From Flavobacteriaceae bacterium UBA7446 (GTDB lineage: Bacteria; Bacteroidota; Bacteroidia; Flavobacteriales; Flavobacteriaceae), in contig DLPY01000029.1 of NCBI GenBank assembly GCA_002478685.1, forward strand, positions 1 to 22,694: a stretch of 22,694 nt of DNA. The letters run 5' to 3'. The translations under genes and the position numbers were made by a program. The notes beneath the pieces were generated by a model. The model did not search any database. It was not told the DNA's origin and saw nothing but the letters and a program-made list of their open reading frames with translations. Shown here piece after piece: positions 14,411 to 22,274 of the stretch. Position 1 is the stretch's first letter, and each line of letters begins with the position of its first letter.

Positions 14411-15703
14411 TTAAAGCTTCACCTTGAATGCTTTATCCTGTGGATAATATGCATTTCTTCCCAATTCTTCTTCAATGCGAAGCAATTGATTGTATTTTGC
14501 CATACGATCACTACGTGAAAGGGAGCCTGTTTTTATTTGTCCTGTGTTTAATGCTACTGCTAAATCAGCAATTGTATTGTCTTCGGTTTCACCAGAACGA
14601 TGTGACATCACGCATGTATATCCCGCATTTTGCGCCATTTGAACGGCAGCTATGGTTTCAGACAATGATCCAATTTGATTTACTTTAATCAAAATAGAAT
14701 TTGCAATATCTCCCTCAATTCCACGGCTTAAACGATTAACGTTAGTCACAAATAAGTCGTCACCCACCAACTGTGCCTTGTCGCCAATCTTTTCAGTAAG
14801 GTATTTCCAACCTTCCCAGTCGTTTTCATCCATCCCGTCTTCAATAGAAACAATAGGATATTTTGTAACCAAAGAAGCTAAATAGTCTGCTTGTTCTTGT
14901 GATGTACGCACTTTGCCTACATCTCCTTCAAACTTTTTATAATTATATTTTCCATCAGCATAAAACTCTGCGGCCGCACAGTCTAAGGCAATCATTACTT
15001 CTTCGGCAGGCTTGTAGCCTGCTTTTTCAATCGCAAACATAATTGTATCAAGGGCATCTTCTGTTCCAGCTAGTGTCGGTGCAAATCCTCCTTCATCACC
15101 AACTGCTGTGCTTAAGTTTCTATCTTTTAATACTTTTTTAAGGTTATGAAAAATTTCAGTTCCCATTTGCAATGCATGCGTAAGCGATAACGCTTTTACA
15201 GGCATTACCATAAATTCTTGAAACGCAATCGGCGCATCGGAGTGCGAACCTCCATTGATGATGTTCATCATTGGAACAGGAAGCGTAATGGCACGCGTGC
15301 CACCAACATAGCGATACAGCGGTAATCCAAGTTCGTTAGCAGCCGCTTTTGCTACCGCAAGTGAAACACCCAAAATGGCATTGGCACCAAGTTTAGACTT
15401 GTTTGGCGTTCCGTCCAAATCAATCATAAGCTGGTCGATTTCTTCTTGTTCAAAAATGGAAGTGCCCAAAAGTTCGGGAGCAATAATTTCATTTACATTT
15501 TTTACTGCCTGTAAAACACCTTTACCCATGAAATTATCACCTCCATCTCGAAGTTCAACCGCCTCATGCTCTCCAGTAGAAGCACCTGAAGGAACAGCGG
15601 CACGACCCATAGTATAATTTTCGGTTATAACGTCAACTTCAACTGTTGGATTACCTCTAGAATCAAAAATTTGACGAGCGTGTACGCTTAGTATAATACT
15701 CAT
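14411..15703 (-). CDS. eno: enolase (phosphopyruvate hydratase)
   Basis: 430 residues, the standard length. It interconverts 2-phosphoglycerate and phosphoenolpyruvate with Mg2+, in glycolysis and gluconeogenesis. The N-terminal ARQIFDSRGNPTVEVDV, PSGASTGEHEAVELRD (loop over the active site), GDEGGFAP, ALDCAAAEFY (Mg ligand Asp), SIEDGMDENDW, VGDDLFVTN and SHRSGETEDN (catalytic region) are all present. The ATG overlaps the carA stop in ATGA (15700-15703), so its translation is coupled to carA, an unexpected pairing of pyrimidine/arginine synthesis with glycolysis. Confidence 0.98.
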   Translation of the reverse strand: MSIILSVHARQIFDSRGNPTVEVDVITENYTMGRAAVPSGASTGEHEAVELRDGGDNFMGKGVLQAVKNVNEIIAPELLGTSIFEQEEIDQLMIDLDGTPNKSKLGANAILGVSLAVAKAAANELGLPLYRYVGGTRAITLPVPMMNIINGGSHSDAPIAFQEFMVMPVKALSLTHALQMGTEIFHNLKKVLKDRNLSTAVGDEGGFAPTLAGTEDALDTIMFAIEKAGYKPAEEVMIALDCAAAEFYADGKYNYKKFEGDVGKVRTSQEQADYLASLVTKYPIVSIEDGMDENDWEGWKYLTEKIGDKAQLVGDDLFVTNVNRLSRGIEGDIANSILIKVNQIGSLSETIAAVQMAQNAGYTCVMSHRSGETEDNTIADLAVALNTGQIKTGSLSRSDRMAKYNQLLRIEEELGRNAYYPQDKAFKVKL

Positions 15704-16821
15704 GATGCTTGCTTTATGTGGTTGTTAATTTGTGATATGAATTGGTCAAATAAATACGACGAATCGTTTGGTCCTGGACTTGCCTCTGGGTGATATTGAA
15801 CTGAAAAACAAGGTTTTCCTTCAATACGAATACCAGCTACCGTATCGTCGTTAAGATGCTTATGTGTAATTACTACATCATTATGCGCATCTGTTTCTTC
15901 ACGGTTAATCGCAAACCCATGATTTTGGGAAGTGATTTCTCCCTTTCCAGTTTCAATGTTTAGTACTGGGTGATTAATTCCTCTGTGACCGTTAAGCATT
16001 TTATAGGTTGAAATACCTTGCGACAATGCAATAATTTGATGTCCTAAGCAAATACCAAAAAGCGGCAATCCTTTGGCAATAATTTTCGTAGCAACTTCTT
16101 GAGCCGAATGTAGCGGTTCTGGATCCCCAGGTCCATTTGACAAAAAATAGCCATCTGGATTCCAGGCTTGCATGGTTTCAAAGTTTGTTTGAAGTGGAAA
16201 CACTTTAATATAGGAGTCCCTGCTTGCCAAATTGTGTAAAATATTTTTTTTAATTCCTAGGTCCAACGCAGCAATTTTAATTGCTGCGTTGGGGTCACCT
16301 ACAAAATATGGTTCTGCAGTGGTAACTTTTGGTGCAAGTGCCAAACCAATCATTGAAGGAACGTCTGCAAGTTGTTTTTTTAGTGCATCCAAATCTTCAG
16401 TTTCCGTAGAAATTACGGCATTCATTGAGCCGTTGTCACGGATATAGCTTACAAGTGCTCTTGTATCTACATCTGAAATCGCTACTAAATTTTGTGCTTC
16501 AAAAAAGTCGAACAACGAACTGTCGGCGGCAACACGTGAAAATCCAGTATTGAAGTTTTTACAAATCAGGCCTGCAATTTGAATCGCATCTGACTCTGAT
16601 TCAGCATTTTGAACACCATAATTCCCAATGTGGGCGTTGGTGGTTACCATTAATTGTCCGTAGTAAGACGGGTCAGTAAAAATTTCTTGATAGCCTGTCA
16701 TGCCTGTGTTAAAGCATAACTCTCCAAATGCCTGACCTTCAATACCAATGGATTTACCGTGAAAAACCGTTCCGTCTTCGAGCAAAATAAGTGCTTTTTT
16801 ACGGGTTTGATATTGGCTCAT
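15700..16821 (-). CDS. carA: carbamoyl-phosphate synthase small (glutaminase) subunit
   Basis: 373 residues. The subunit hydrolyses glutamine and passes ammonia to CarB for carbamoyl phosphate, used for arginine and pyrimidines. The N-terminal half is the CPSase small-chain domain (LEDGTVFHGKSIG, CFNTGMTGYQEI). The C-terminal half is a class I glutamine amidotransferase with SNGPGDPEP, LFGICLGHQ (catalytic Cys in CLGHQ) and VQYHPEASPGP (His and Glu of the triad). carB is not next to it. It begins a minus-strand unit carA-eno-gltA-DDAH-ctlX and follows the ribosomal operon terminator, with its own -7 element at 16841-16848. Confidence 0.97.
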   Translation of the reverse strand: MSQYQTRKKALILLEDGTVFHGKSIGIEGQAFGELCFNTGMTGYQEIFTDPSYYGQLMVTTNAHIGNYGVQNAESESDAIQIAGLICKNFNTGFSRVAADSSLFDFFEAQNLVAISDVDTRALVSYIRDNGSMNAVISTETEDLDALKKQLADVPSMIGLALAPKVTTAEPYFVGDPNAAIKIAALDLGIKKNILHNLASRDSYIKVFPLQTNFETMQAWNPDGYFLSNGPGDPEPLHSAQEVATKIIAKGLPLFGICLGHQIIALSQGISTYKMLNGHRGINHPVLNIETGKGEITSQNHGFAINREETDAHNDVVITHKHLNDDTVAGIRIEGKPCFSVQYHPEASPGPNDSSYLFDQFISQINNHIKQAS

Positions 16822-16840
16822 TCGGTTTCATATGTTTTGT

Positions 16841-16848
16841 CAAAATTA
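16841..16848 (-). promoter_or_regulatory. -7 element of the carA promoter
   Basis: Minus-strand TAATTTTG, an exact TANNTTTG match and the same octamer as before ffh, ends 20 bases before the carA ATG and lies directly after the terminator of the ribosomal operon. No good -33 TTG is visible. Confidence 0.5.
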
Positions 16849-16852
16849 ACAC

Positions 16853-16884
16853 AAAAAAAGGATAAACCTGATGGTTTATCCTTT
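16853..16884 (-). terminator. Rho-independent terminator of the ribosomal protein operon
   Basis: A perfect 12-bp stem (16857-16868 with 16873-16884, arms AAAGGATAAACC and GGTTTATCCTTT) has a 4-base loop. On the minus strand it ends in TTTTTTT. It lies 26 bases after the rplQ stop and separates the ribosomal operon from carA. Confidence 0.92.
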
Positions 16885-16909
16885 AGTTTTATTAAAAGGA
16901 TGTTAAAAA

Positions 16910-17491
16910 TTATTCTGCCTTGTTTTCATCTTCTTTTGCATCTGTTTTTTCAGACGCATCCAAAGCCGCATCTTGTGCCTCAGCTTGCGGTGCTTCTTCT
17001 ACAGTTTTCTCTATAGCTATATCAGTAGTTTCAGCTACTTCTACTATCTCTTCTGTGGCAGGTGCTGGAGTTGTTTCCTTTTTACGACTTCTTCTACGCG
17101 ATTTCTTTTTAGGCTTAGCCGTTTGATACACCTCATTGAAATCAACAAGTTCGATCATGGCCATGTCTGCATTGTCACCAAGGCGATTTCCTAATTTGAT
17201 AATTCGTGTATATCCTCCTGGGCGATCACCAACTTTTTCCGAAATAGTACGGAACAATTCGGTAACTGCATACTTATTGCGAAGTGCTCTAAAGGCAATA
17301 CGTCGATTATGCGTTGAATCTTCTTTTGAGCGCGTAATAAGCGGTTCAATAAAGGTTTTAAGTGCCTTAGCACGAGCAACCGTCGTGTTGATGCGCTTAT
17401 GCTCAATTAACGAGGACGCCATGTTGGCAAGCATTGCTTTTCTGTGGGTATTCGTACGCCCCAGGTGGGCTACTTTCTTTCCGTGTCTCAT
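16910..17491 (-). CDS. rplQ: 50S ribosomal protein L17 with long acidic tail
   Basis: 193 residues; the L17 core is about 120. The core starts MRHGKKVAHLGRTNTHRKAM, contains the conserved RINTTVARAKALK and the PGGYTRI motif near 94-100, and lies at the nascent-chain exit side of the 50S subunit. After IELVDFNEVY near 122 the sequence becomes first very basic (KPKKKSRRRSRKKE), then acidic and Ala/Glu-rich to the end, a low-complexity, probably disordered tail. Tails of this sort occur in Bacteroidetes L17; function unknown. Last gene of the operon, 21 bases after rpoA, followed by a strong terminator. Confidence 0.96.
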   Translation of the reverse strand: MRHGKKVAHLGRTNTHRKAMLANMASSLIEHKRINTTVARAKALKTFIEPLITRSKEDSTHNRRIAFRALRNKYAVTELFRTISEKVGDRPGGYTRIIKLGNRLGDNADMAMIELVDFNEVYQTAKPKKKSRRRSRKKETTPAPATEEIVEVAETTDIAIEKTVEEAPQAEAQDAALDASEKTDAKEDENKAE

Positions 17492-17512
17492 AATTATAAA
17501 CTATTGCGGAAT

Positions 17513-18505
17513 TTAGTCTTTATCAAGTTTGTATTTGGCCAAATCCATACCAAAATTGAGTCCTTTGGCAACAACCAATTCTTCAAGCTCTGTAAGTGAT
17601 TTTTTTCCAAAGTTTCTAAACTTCATCAAATCAGTTTTATTAAAAGATACCAAGTCACCGAGTGTATCTACCTCGGCTGCCTTCAGGCAGTTCAACGCGC
17701 GTACAGACAAGTCCATGTCAATAAGTTTTGTCTTTAACAATTGACGCATGTGAAGGGATTCTTCGTCATAAGTTTCTGTTTCAGCAATCTCATCCGACTC
17801 TAATGTAATGCGTTCATCAGAGAACAACATAAAGTGGTGGATAAGTGTTTTTGCTGCTTCGGTTAATGCATCTTTTGGATGAATAGAACCGTCGGTAACA
17901 ATTTCGAAAATTAGCTTTTCATAATCTGTTTTTTGCTCAACGCGGAAGTTTTCAATCGTATATTTTACGTTCTTAATCGGTGTGTATATGGAGTCAATTG
18001 CAATTGTTCCAATAGGAGCAGTTGCTTTTTTGTTTTCCTCTGCAGGAACGTAACCACGTCCTTTTTCAATGGTAAATTCAAAATTTAGCTGCACGCTTTC
18101 ATCCATATTGCAAACCACTAAGTCTGGATTAAGTACTTGAAATCCAGATATAAACTTTTGCAAATCTCCAGCAGTAAGCTGCTTTTGACCCGAAATAGCA
18201 ACGTTTACAGTCTCACTGTCAAAGCTGTCAATTTGCTGCTTAAAACGAACTTGTTTGAAGTTCAAAATCATTTCTGTTACGTCCTCTACCACCCCAGGGA
18301 GTGTTGAGAATTCGTGATCAACCTTGTCGATGCGAACAGATGTAATTGCAAAGCCTTCTAGTGATGCAAGCATTACACGACGTAGTGCGTTTCCAACAGT
18401 TAGCCCATACCCAGGCTCTAGTGGACGAAATTCGAATTTACCTTCAAATTCGTCTGAATCAATCATGATTACCTTATCTGGTTTTTGAAAATTAAATAGT
18501 GCCAT
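17513..18505 (-). CDS. rpoA: DNA-directed RNA polymerase subunit alpha
   Basis: 330 residues. Alpha dimerises to nucleate RNA polymerase assembly, and its C-terminal domain contacts activators and upstream DNA. The N-terminal domain shows RPLEPGYGLTVGNALRRVML and the assembly region TLPGVVEDVTEMILNFKQV. The C-terminal domain with helix-hairpin-helix (LSVRALNCLKAAEVDTLGDL, then FRNFGKKSLTELEE) covers about 250-320. I chose the ATG at 18505 (MALFNFQKPDK), not one 27 bases upstream, because it avoids overlap with rpsD and is the usual flavobacterial start. It sits between rpsD and rplQ as in the alpha operon. Confidence 0.97.
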   Translation of the reverse strand: MALFNFQKPDKVIMIDSDEFEGKFEFRPLEPGYGLTVGNALRRVMLASLEGFAITSVRIDKVDHEFSTLPGVVEDVTEMILNFKQVRFKQQIDSFDSETVNVAISGQKQLTAGDLQKFISGFQVLNPDLVVCNMDESVQLNFEFTIEKGRGYVPAEENKKATAPIGTIAIDSIYTPIKNVKYTIENFRVEQKTDYEKLIFEIVTDGSIHPKDALTEAAKTLIHHFMLFSDERITLESDEIAETETYDEESLHMRQLLKTKLIDMDLSVRALNCLKAAEVDTLGDLVSFNKTDLMKFRNFGKKSLTELEELVVAKGLNFGMDLAKYKLDKD

Positions 18506-18509
18506 AGGA

Positions 18510-19115
18510 TTATTTTGAATACAATTCGACAATTAGTTGTTCCTTTATGTTCTCTGTAATTTGCTCACGGGTAGGAACAGATACCAATGTGCCTTCTAAA
18601 GTTGCATCATTCCACGTTAACCACTCTAAATCATGGTTAGCAACAGACAATGAACGCTCAATCACATCAAGTGACTTAGATTTTTCACGAACACCAATTA
18701 AATCACCAGGCTTAACATGACATGAAGGAATATTCATGATTTCGCCGTTTAATGTAATATGACGGTGCCCTACAAGCTGACGTGCTGAACTTCGTGTTGG
18801 TGCAATGCCAAGACGGTACACCAAATTGTCTAAGCGCGATTCGCAAAGCTGAAGTAACACCTCGCCCGTTACGCCTTTGCTTGCATTTGCTTTTATAAAT
18901 AAATTACGAAACTGACGCTCTAAAATACCATAGGTAAATTTTGCTTTTTGCTTTTCCGTTAATTGGATAGCGTATTCCGATTTTTTGGGTCTGCGTCGGT
19001 TGTTACCGTGCTGTCCCGGAGGATAATTGCGCTTTTCAAACGACTTGTCATCGCCAAAAATGGCCTCGCCAAACTTACGGGCGATTTTTGTCTTAGGACC
19101 AGTATATCTTGCCAT
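18510..19115 (-). CDS. rpsD: 30S ribosomal protein S4
   Basis: 201 residues. S4 binds 16S rRNA early in 30S assembly and in several bacteria also represses its own operon. Features: MARYTGPKTKIARKFGE start, NYPPGQHGNNRRRPKKSEY, and the S4 RNA-binding domain (ESRLDNLVYRLGIAPTRSSA, QLVGHRHITLNGEIMNIPS, VKPGD). It has no zinc-binding Cys cluster. It is preceded by the longest gap in this part of the operon, 54 bases, which contains a hairpin (19130-19159), and followed by rpoA after 4 bases. Confidence 0.97.
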   Translation of the reverse strand: MARYTGPKTKIARKFGEAIFGDDKSFEKRNYPPGQHGNNRRRPKKSEYAIQLTEKQKAKFTYGILERQFRNLFIKANASKGVTGEVLLQLCESRLDNLVYRLGIAPTRSSARQLVGHRHITLNGEIMNIPSCHVKPGDLIGVREKSKSLDVIERSLSVANHDLEWLTWNDATLEGTLVSVPTREQITENIKEQLIVELYSK

Positions 19116-19129
19116 AGTTAAAAATTTAT

Positions 19130-19159
19130 GCTGGGAATTAAGGTCTATCCTTCGCCAGC
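19130..19159 (-). promoter_or_regulatory. hairpin in the rpsD leader, possible regulatory structure
   Basis: Two nested perfect stems: GCTGG (19130-19134) with CCAGC (19155-19159), and AAGG (19140-19143) with CCTT (19149-19152), separated by an asymmetric internal loop. It lies in the only sizeable gap between genes of this operon, 14 bases before the rpsD ATG. No T-run follows, so a terminator is unlikely. An S4-binding autoregulatory element or RNA processing site is a guess. Confidence 0.35.
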
Positions 19160-19169
19160 GGGATTAGTA

Positions 19170-19553
19170 TTAAACTCTACGCCGTTTTGGTGGACGACAA
19201 CCGTTATGTGGCATCGGCGTCACATCAATAATTTCAGTTACTTCAATGCCTCCGTTGTGAATGGTACGAATAGCAGACTCGCGTCCGTTCCCAGGACCTT
19301 TCACAAATACTTTCACTTTACGCAAACCAGCTTCCTGAGCTACTTTTGTGGCGTCTTCAGCTGCAAGTTGCGCAGCATAAGGGGTGTTTTTCTTAGATCC
19401 TCTGAAGCCCATTTTACCAGCAGAAGACCACGAAATCACTTCCCCCTTATTGTTGGTTAAGGAGACAATGATATTGTTAAACGACGCGTTAATGTGTGCT
19501 TCGCCAAAGGCTTCCACCACAACTTTACGCTTTTTTGAACTTGATTTAGCCAT
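19170..19553 (-). CDS. rpsK: 30S ribosomal protein S11
   Basis: 127 residues. S11 lines the platform of the 30S subunit near the Shine-Dalgarno/anti-Shine-Dalgarno helix. The basic N-terminus MAKSSSKKRKVVVEAFG is followed by AHINASFNNIIVSLTN, KMGFRGSKKNTPYAAQ, the GPGNGRESAIR loop and the C-terminal DVTPMPHNGCRPPKRRRV, all standard for S11. It lies 12 bases after rpsM. Confidence 0.97.
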   Translation of the reverse strand: MAKSSSKKRKVVVEAFGEAHINASFNNIIVSLTNNKGEVISWSSAGKMGFRGSKKNTPYAAQLAAEDATKVAQEAGLRKVKVFVKGPGNGRESAIRTIHNGGIEVTEIIDVTPMPHNGCRPPKRRRV

Positions 19554-19565
19554 GTGTTAACTGCT

Positions 19566-19940
19566 TTATTTCGTTACTTTCTTTTTATTAGCAACTGTCT
19601 TACGTTTACCTTTTCGCGTGCGCGAATTATTCTTGGTACGCTGTCCACGAAGTGGCAATCCAATACGATGACGGATTCCTCTAAACGAACCAATATCCAT
19701 CAATCGCTTGATGTTCAATTGTATTTCTGAGCGAAGCTCTCCTTCGATAGTGAACGAAGAAACAGCATCACGGATACGACCAATTTCGTCGTCGTTCCAC
19801 TCGCTAACTTTTTTACTTTCATCAACTTCAGCAGTTGCTAAAATCTCCTTAGCACGGCTGCGTCCAACCCCATAAATGTAGGTTAGCGATATAACGCCTC
19901 TTTTTTGTTTGGGAATATCTACTCCAGAAATTCTAGCCAT
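19566..19940 (-). CDS. rpsM: 30S ribosomal protein S13
   Basis: 124 residues. S13 sits in the head of the 30S subunit and contacts the 50S subunit and P-site tRNA. The start MARISGVDIPKQKRGVISLT, YGVGRSRAKEIL (helix-hairpin-helix-like), SFRGIRHRIGLPLRGQRT, and the very basic C-terminal tail (NNSRTRKGKRKTVANKKK) identify it. It begins 2 bases after the rpmJ stop. Confidence 0.97.
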   Translation of the reverse strand: MARISGVDIPKQKRGVISLTYIYGVGRSRAKEILATAEVDESKKVSEWNDDEIGRIRDAVSSFTIEGELRSEIQLNIKRLMDIGSFRGIRHRIGLPLRGQRTKNNSRTRKGKRKTVANKKKVTK

Positions 19941-19942
19941 AA

Positions 19943-20059
19943 TTATCCTTGTCTTTGTTTGAACCTAGGGTTCTTTTTGTTGATTACGTATAAGCGTCCC
20001 TTGCGACGTACAATTTTGCAGTCGGCGCTTCTTTTTTTAAGTGATGCTCTAACTTTCAT
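19943..20059 (-). CDS. rpmJ: 50S ribosomal protein L36, zinc-free form
   Basis: A 38-residue gene, short but clear: MKVRASLKKRSADCKIVRRK, then GRLYVINKKNPRFKQRQG and TAA. The length, KIVRRKGR core and FKQRQG end are those of L36. The zinc-binding form has Cys11, Cys14, Cys27 and His32; here only the Cys at 14 is kept, and the positions of the other ligands are Arg/Ser, Asn/Lys and Phe/Lys, so this is a C-minus paralogue that should not bind zinc. It lies 3 bases after infA and 2 bases before rpsM, as in other bacterial operons. Confidence 0.96.
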   Translation of the reverse strand: MKVRASLKKRSADCKIVRRKGRLYVINKKNPRFKQRQG

Positions 20060-20062
20060 ATG

Positions 20063-20278
20063 TTAATATCTAAAGGTAATGCGTGCCTTAGTCAAATCGT
20101 AAGGAGACATCTCCAGTTTTACTTTATCTCCAGGTAACAGCTTGATGTAATGCATACGCATTTTGCCCGAAATATGTGCCGTAACAACATGACCATTTTC
20201 CAACTCCACGCGAAACATGGCGTTAGAAAGAGCCTCGATGATTTGGCCGTCTTGTTCTATTGCTGCTTGCTTTGCCAT
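20063..20278 (-). CDS. infA: translation initiation factor IF-1
   Basis: 71 residues, a single OB-fold S1-like domain: MAKQAAIEQDGQIIEALSNA, FRVELENGHVVTAHISGKMR, and LLPGDKVKLEMSPYDLTKARITFRY. IF-1 binds the A site of the 30S subunit during initiation. The ATG overlaps the secY stop by one base (TGATG). There is no map gene between secY and infA, the arrangement seen in Bacteroidetes. Confidence 0.97.
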   Translation of the reverse strand: MAKQAAIEQDGQIIEALSNAMFRVELENGHVVTAHISGKMRMHYIKLLPGDKVKLEMSPYDLTKARITFRY

Positions 20279-21633
20279 CAGATTCCTGCAGTTTTTCGTT
20301 TACTTCCTGTTTTCATTAACCCATCATAATGGCGATTTAGCAAATATGCATTGATTTGCTGAATGGTATCTATCGCAACACCTACCATAATCAGTAACGA
20401 CGTTCCTCCATAGAACAACGCCCAGCCTTGTTGCATCCCAAGCAAATGGTACACCACGGCGGGCAATACCGCCACAGCAGCCAAAAATAGCGAACCAGGG
20501 AAAGTAATTTGCGACATAATTCGATCTAGAAAATCAGCTGTTTCAGTTCCGGGGCGTACACCAGGAACAAAACCTCCGCTTCGTTTTAAGTCATCTGCCA
20601 TCTTATTGGTGGGTACCGTAATCGCTGTATAAAAATATGTAAATATGATAATGAGAACTGCAAACAGAATGTTGTACCACAATCCAAAAATATCTGAAAA
20701 TGAAGCCTGAAGCCACTGTCCTAGTTCGCTGTCACCTGCTAAGCGACCAAGTGCAGCAGGAGCAAACATCAGCGCTTGAGCAAAAATTATAGGCATTACA
20801 CCAGATGCATTGAGCTTAAGTGGAATATATTGGCGTGATCCAATTTGATTTTTATCAATACCTCCAGAAGCTGTTCTACGAGCATACTGAACAGGGATTT
20901 GGCGGACTGCCATAACCAACAAAATACAAATAGCATTGATAGCAATCCAAACGATTATTTCAATCAAAATAAGAATGGGACCTCCGTTGTTTTCTGTTAC
21001 TCTTGAAACAAACTCCTGCGCGAATGACATGGGGAGTGTTGCTACAATACCCACTGTAATTAGTAATGAAATACCGTTTCCAATACCCTTGTCTGTGATT
21101 TTTTCTCCCAACCACATGGCAAATACGGTTCCAGTAACCAGAATAATTACAGAAGGCACCATAAATCCAAGACCTTTACCAAAAACAAAAGCAGCATCAG
21201 GAACTTGAAAAACAGCTTCTAATGAATATAAATATGCTGGCGCTTGAAATACACAAATGGCAATAGTTAACCAGCGGGTAATTTGGTTGATTCTACGACG
21301 TCCGCTCTCGCCTTCCTTCTGCAATTTTTGCAAATAAGGAATAGCGATTCCCATAAGTTGAACTACAATAGAAGCAGAAATATAAGGCATAATACCGAGT
21401 GCAAAAACAGATGCATTAGCAAAGGCACCTCCTGTAAACATATTCAAAACACCCAGTAATCCACCGCCACTTGTACGGCTAGAAAGCTCAGAAAGCTGTA
21501 ATGGATCAATACCAGGAAGCACTACTTGCGCCCCGATGCGGTAAACCACAAGTAATCCAAGTGTTATCCCAATACGTGTTTTGAGCTCTTCAATTTTCCA
21601 AATATTCGTTATGACCTCTATTAATCTTTTCAT
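20278..21633 (-). CDS. secY: protein translocase channel subunit SecY
   Basis: 451 residues and ten predicted membrane helices. SecY forms the inner-membrane channel through which Sec substrates pass or insert, with SecE and SecG. Visible are LGLLVVYRIGAQVVLPGID in helix 1, a plug-like region with GGGLLGVLNMFTGGAF, ALGIMPYISASIVVQL, KITDKGIGNGISLLI, the cytoplasmic loop VQYARRTASGGIDKNQIGSR with RQYIPLKLN, PTNKMADDLKRSGGFVPGVR, and a basic C-terminus RHYDGLMKTGSKRK. It begins immediately after rplO with no spacer and overlaps infA. Confidence 0.98.
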   Translation of the reverse strand: MKRLIEVITNIWKIEELKTRIGITLGLLVVYRIGAQVVLPGIDPLQLSELSSRTSGGGLLGVLNMFTGGAFANASVFALGIMPYISASIVVQLMGIAIPYLQKLQKEGESGRRRINQITRWLTIAICVFQAPAYLYSLEAVFQVPDAAFVFGKGLGFMVPSVIILVTGTVFAMWLGEKITDKGIGNGISLLITVGIVATLPMSFAQEFVSRVTENNGGPILILIEIIVWIAINAICILLVMAVRQIPVQYARRTASGGIDKNQIGSRQYIPLKLNASGVMPIIFAQALMFAPAALGRLAGDSELGQWLQASFSDIFGLWYNILFAVLIIIFTYFYTAITVPTNKMADDLKRSGGFVPGVRPGTETADFLDRIMSQITFPGSLFLAAVAVLPAVVYHLLGMQQGWALFYGGTSLLIMVGVAIDTIQQINAYLLNRHYDGLMKTGSKRKTAGI

Positions 21634-22089
21634 TTATTCTATCGTGATCGCCTCTCCACCAACAGCTTCAATTGCTGACTTAGCAGAAGCGGTAAATTTA
21701 TGGGCACTTACTTTAAGTTTTGCAGACAACTCTCCGCGTCCTAATATTTTTACTAAATCGTTTTTTCCAACAAGACGCAATGAAACCATGGTATCATTAT
21801 CTAATGTGCTTTTGATTTTTTTGTTGTCTACTAATGATTGCAGTTTATCCAGGTTAATTACCGCATACTCTTTACGGTTTATGTTAGTAAATCCAAACTT
21901 GGGTACACGTCTTTGCAATGGCATTTGACCTCCTTCAAAACCTATTTTCTTAGAGTATCCAGAACGAGATTTTGCACCTTTGTGACCACGTGAAGCAGTA
22001 CCACCAGTACCAGAACCTTGCCCTCTACCTAGACGTTTACTTGCTCCTTTTACTGCGCCTTTAGCAGGCTTTAAATTTCCTAGTTCCAT
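21634..22089 (-). CDS. rplO: 50S ribosomal protein L15
   Basis: 151 residues. L15 is a late-assembling 50S protein. The Gly/Lys/Arg-rich N-terminus (LGRGQGSGTGGTASRGHKG, then FEGGQMPLQRRVPKFGF) is diagnostic, followed by the globular domain ending AVGGEAITIE. I chose the ATG at 22089 (MELGNLKPAKG), not one 9 bases upstream, because the upstream one overlaps the rpmD stop and MELxxLxPAxG is the family start. secY follows directly. Confidence 0.97.
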   Translation of the reverse strand: MELGNLKPAKGAVKGASKRLGRGQGSGTGGTASRGHKGAKSRSGYSKKIGFEGGQMPLQRRVPKFGFTNINRKEYAVINLDKLQSLVDNKKIKSTLDNDTMVSLRLVGKNDLVKILGRGELSAKLKVSAHKFTASAKSAIEAVGGEAITIE

Positions 22090-22090
22090 A

Positions 22091-22270
22091 TTACACATTT
22101 TGAACGTTTACCAAATGTTTTACTTTGTTAATCATTCCTTGAATTACAGGCGTATCATCGTGCTCTGCAACTTGCCCAATACGGTGTAAGCCAAGGGCTG
22201 CAAGGGTACGCTTTTGATCTTCTGGACGCTTGATATAACTTTTTACTTGTGTAACTTTAATTTTTGCCAT
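22091..22270 (-). CDS. rpmD: 50S ribosomal protein L30
   Basis: 59 residues, MAKIKVTQVKSYIKRPEDQK at the start and INKVKHLVNVQNV at the end, typical of the short bacterial L30. The frame is open for 29 codons further upstream, but that part overlaps rpsE and does not look like L30, so the ATG at 22270 is taken as the start. It lies 4 bases after rpsE and 1 base before rplO. Confidence 0.96.
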   Translation of the reverse strand: MAKIKVTQVKSYIKRPEDQKRTLAALGLHRIGQVAEHDDTPVIQGMINKVKHLVNVQNV

Positions 22271-22274
22271 GAGC

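Noticed and set aside
16920..17516. Several open frames on the plus strand opposite rplQ
   Set aside because: They mirror the repetitive Ala/Glu/Lys codons of the L17 tail and core; no promoter or family features.
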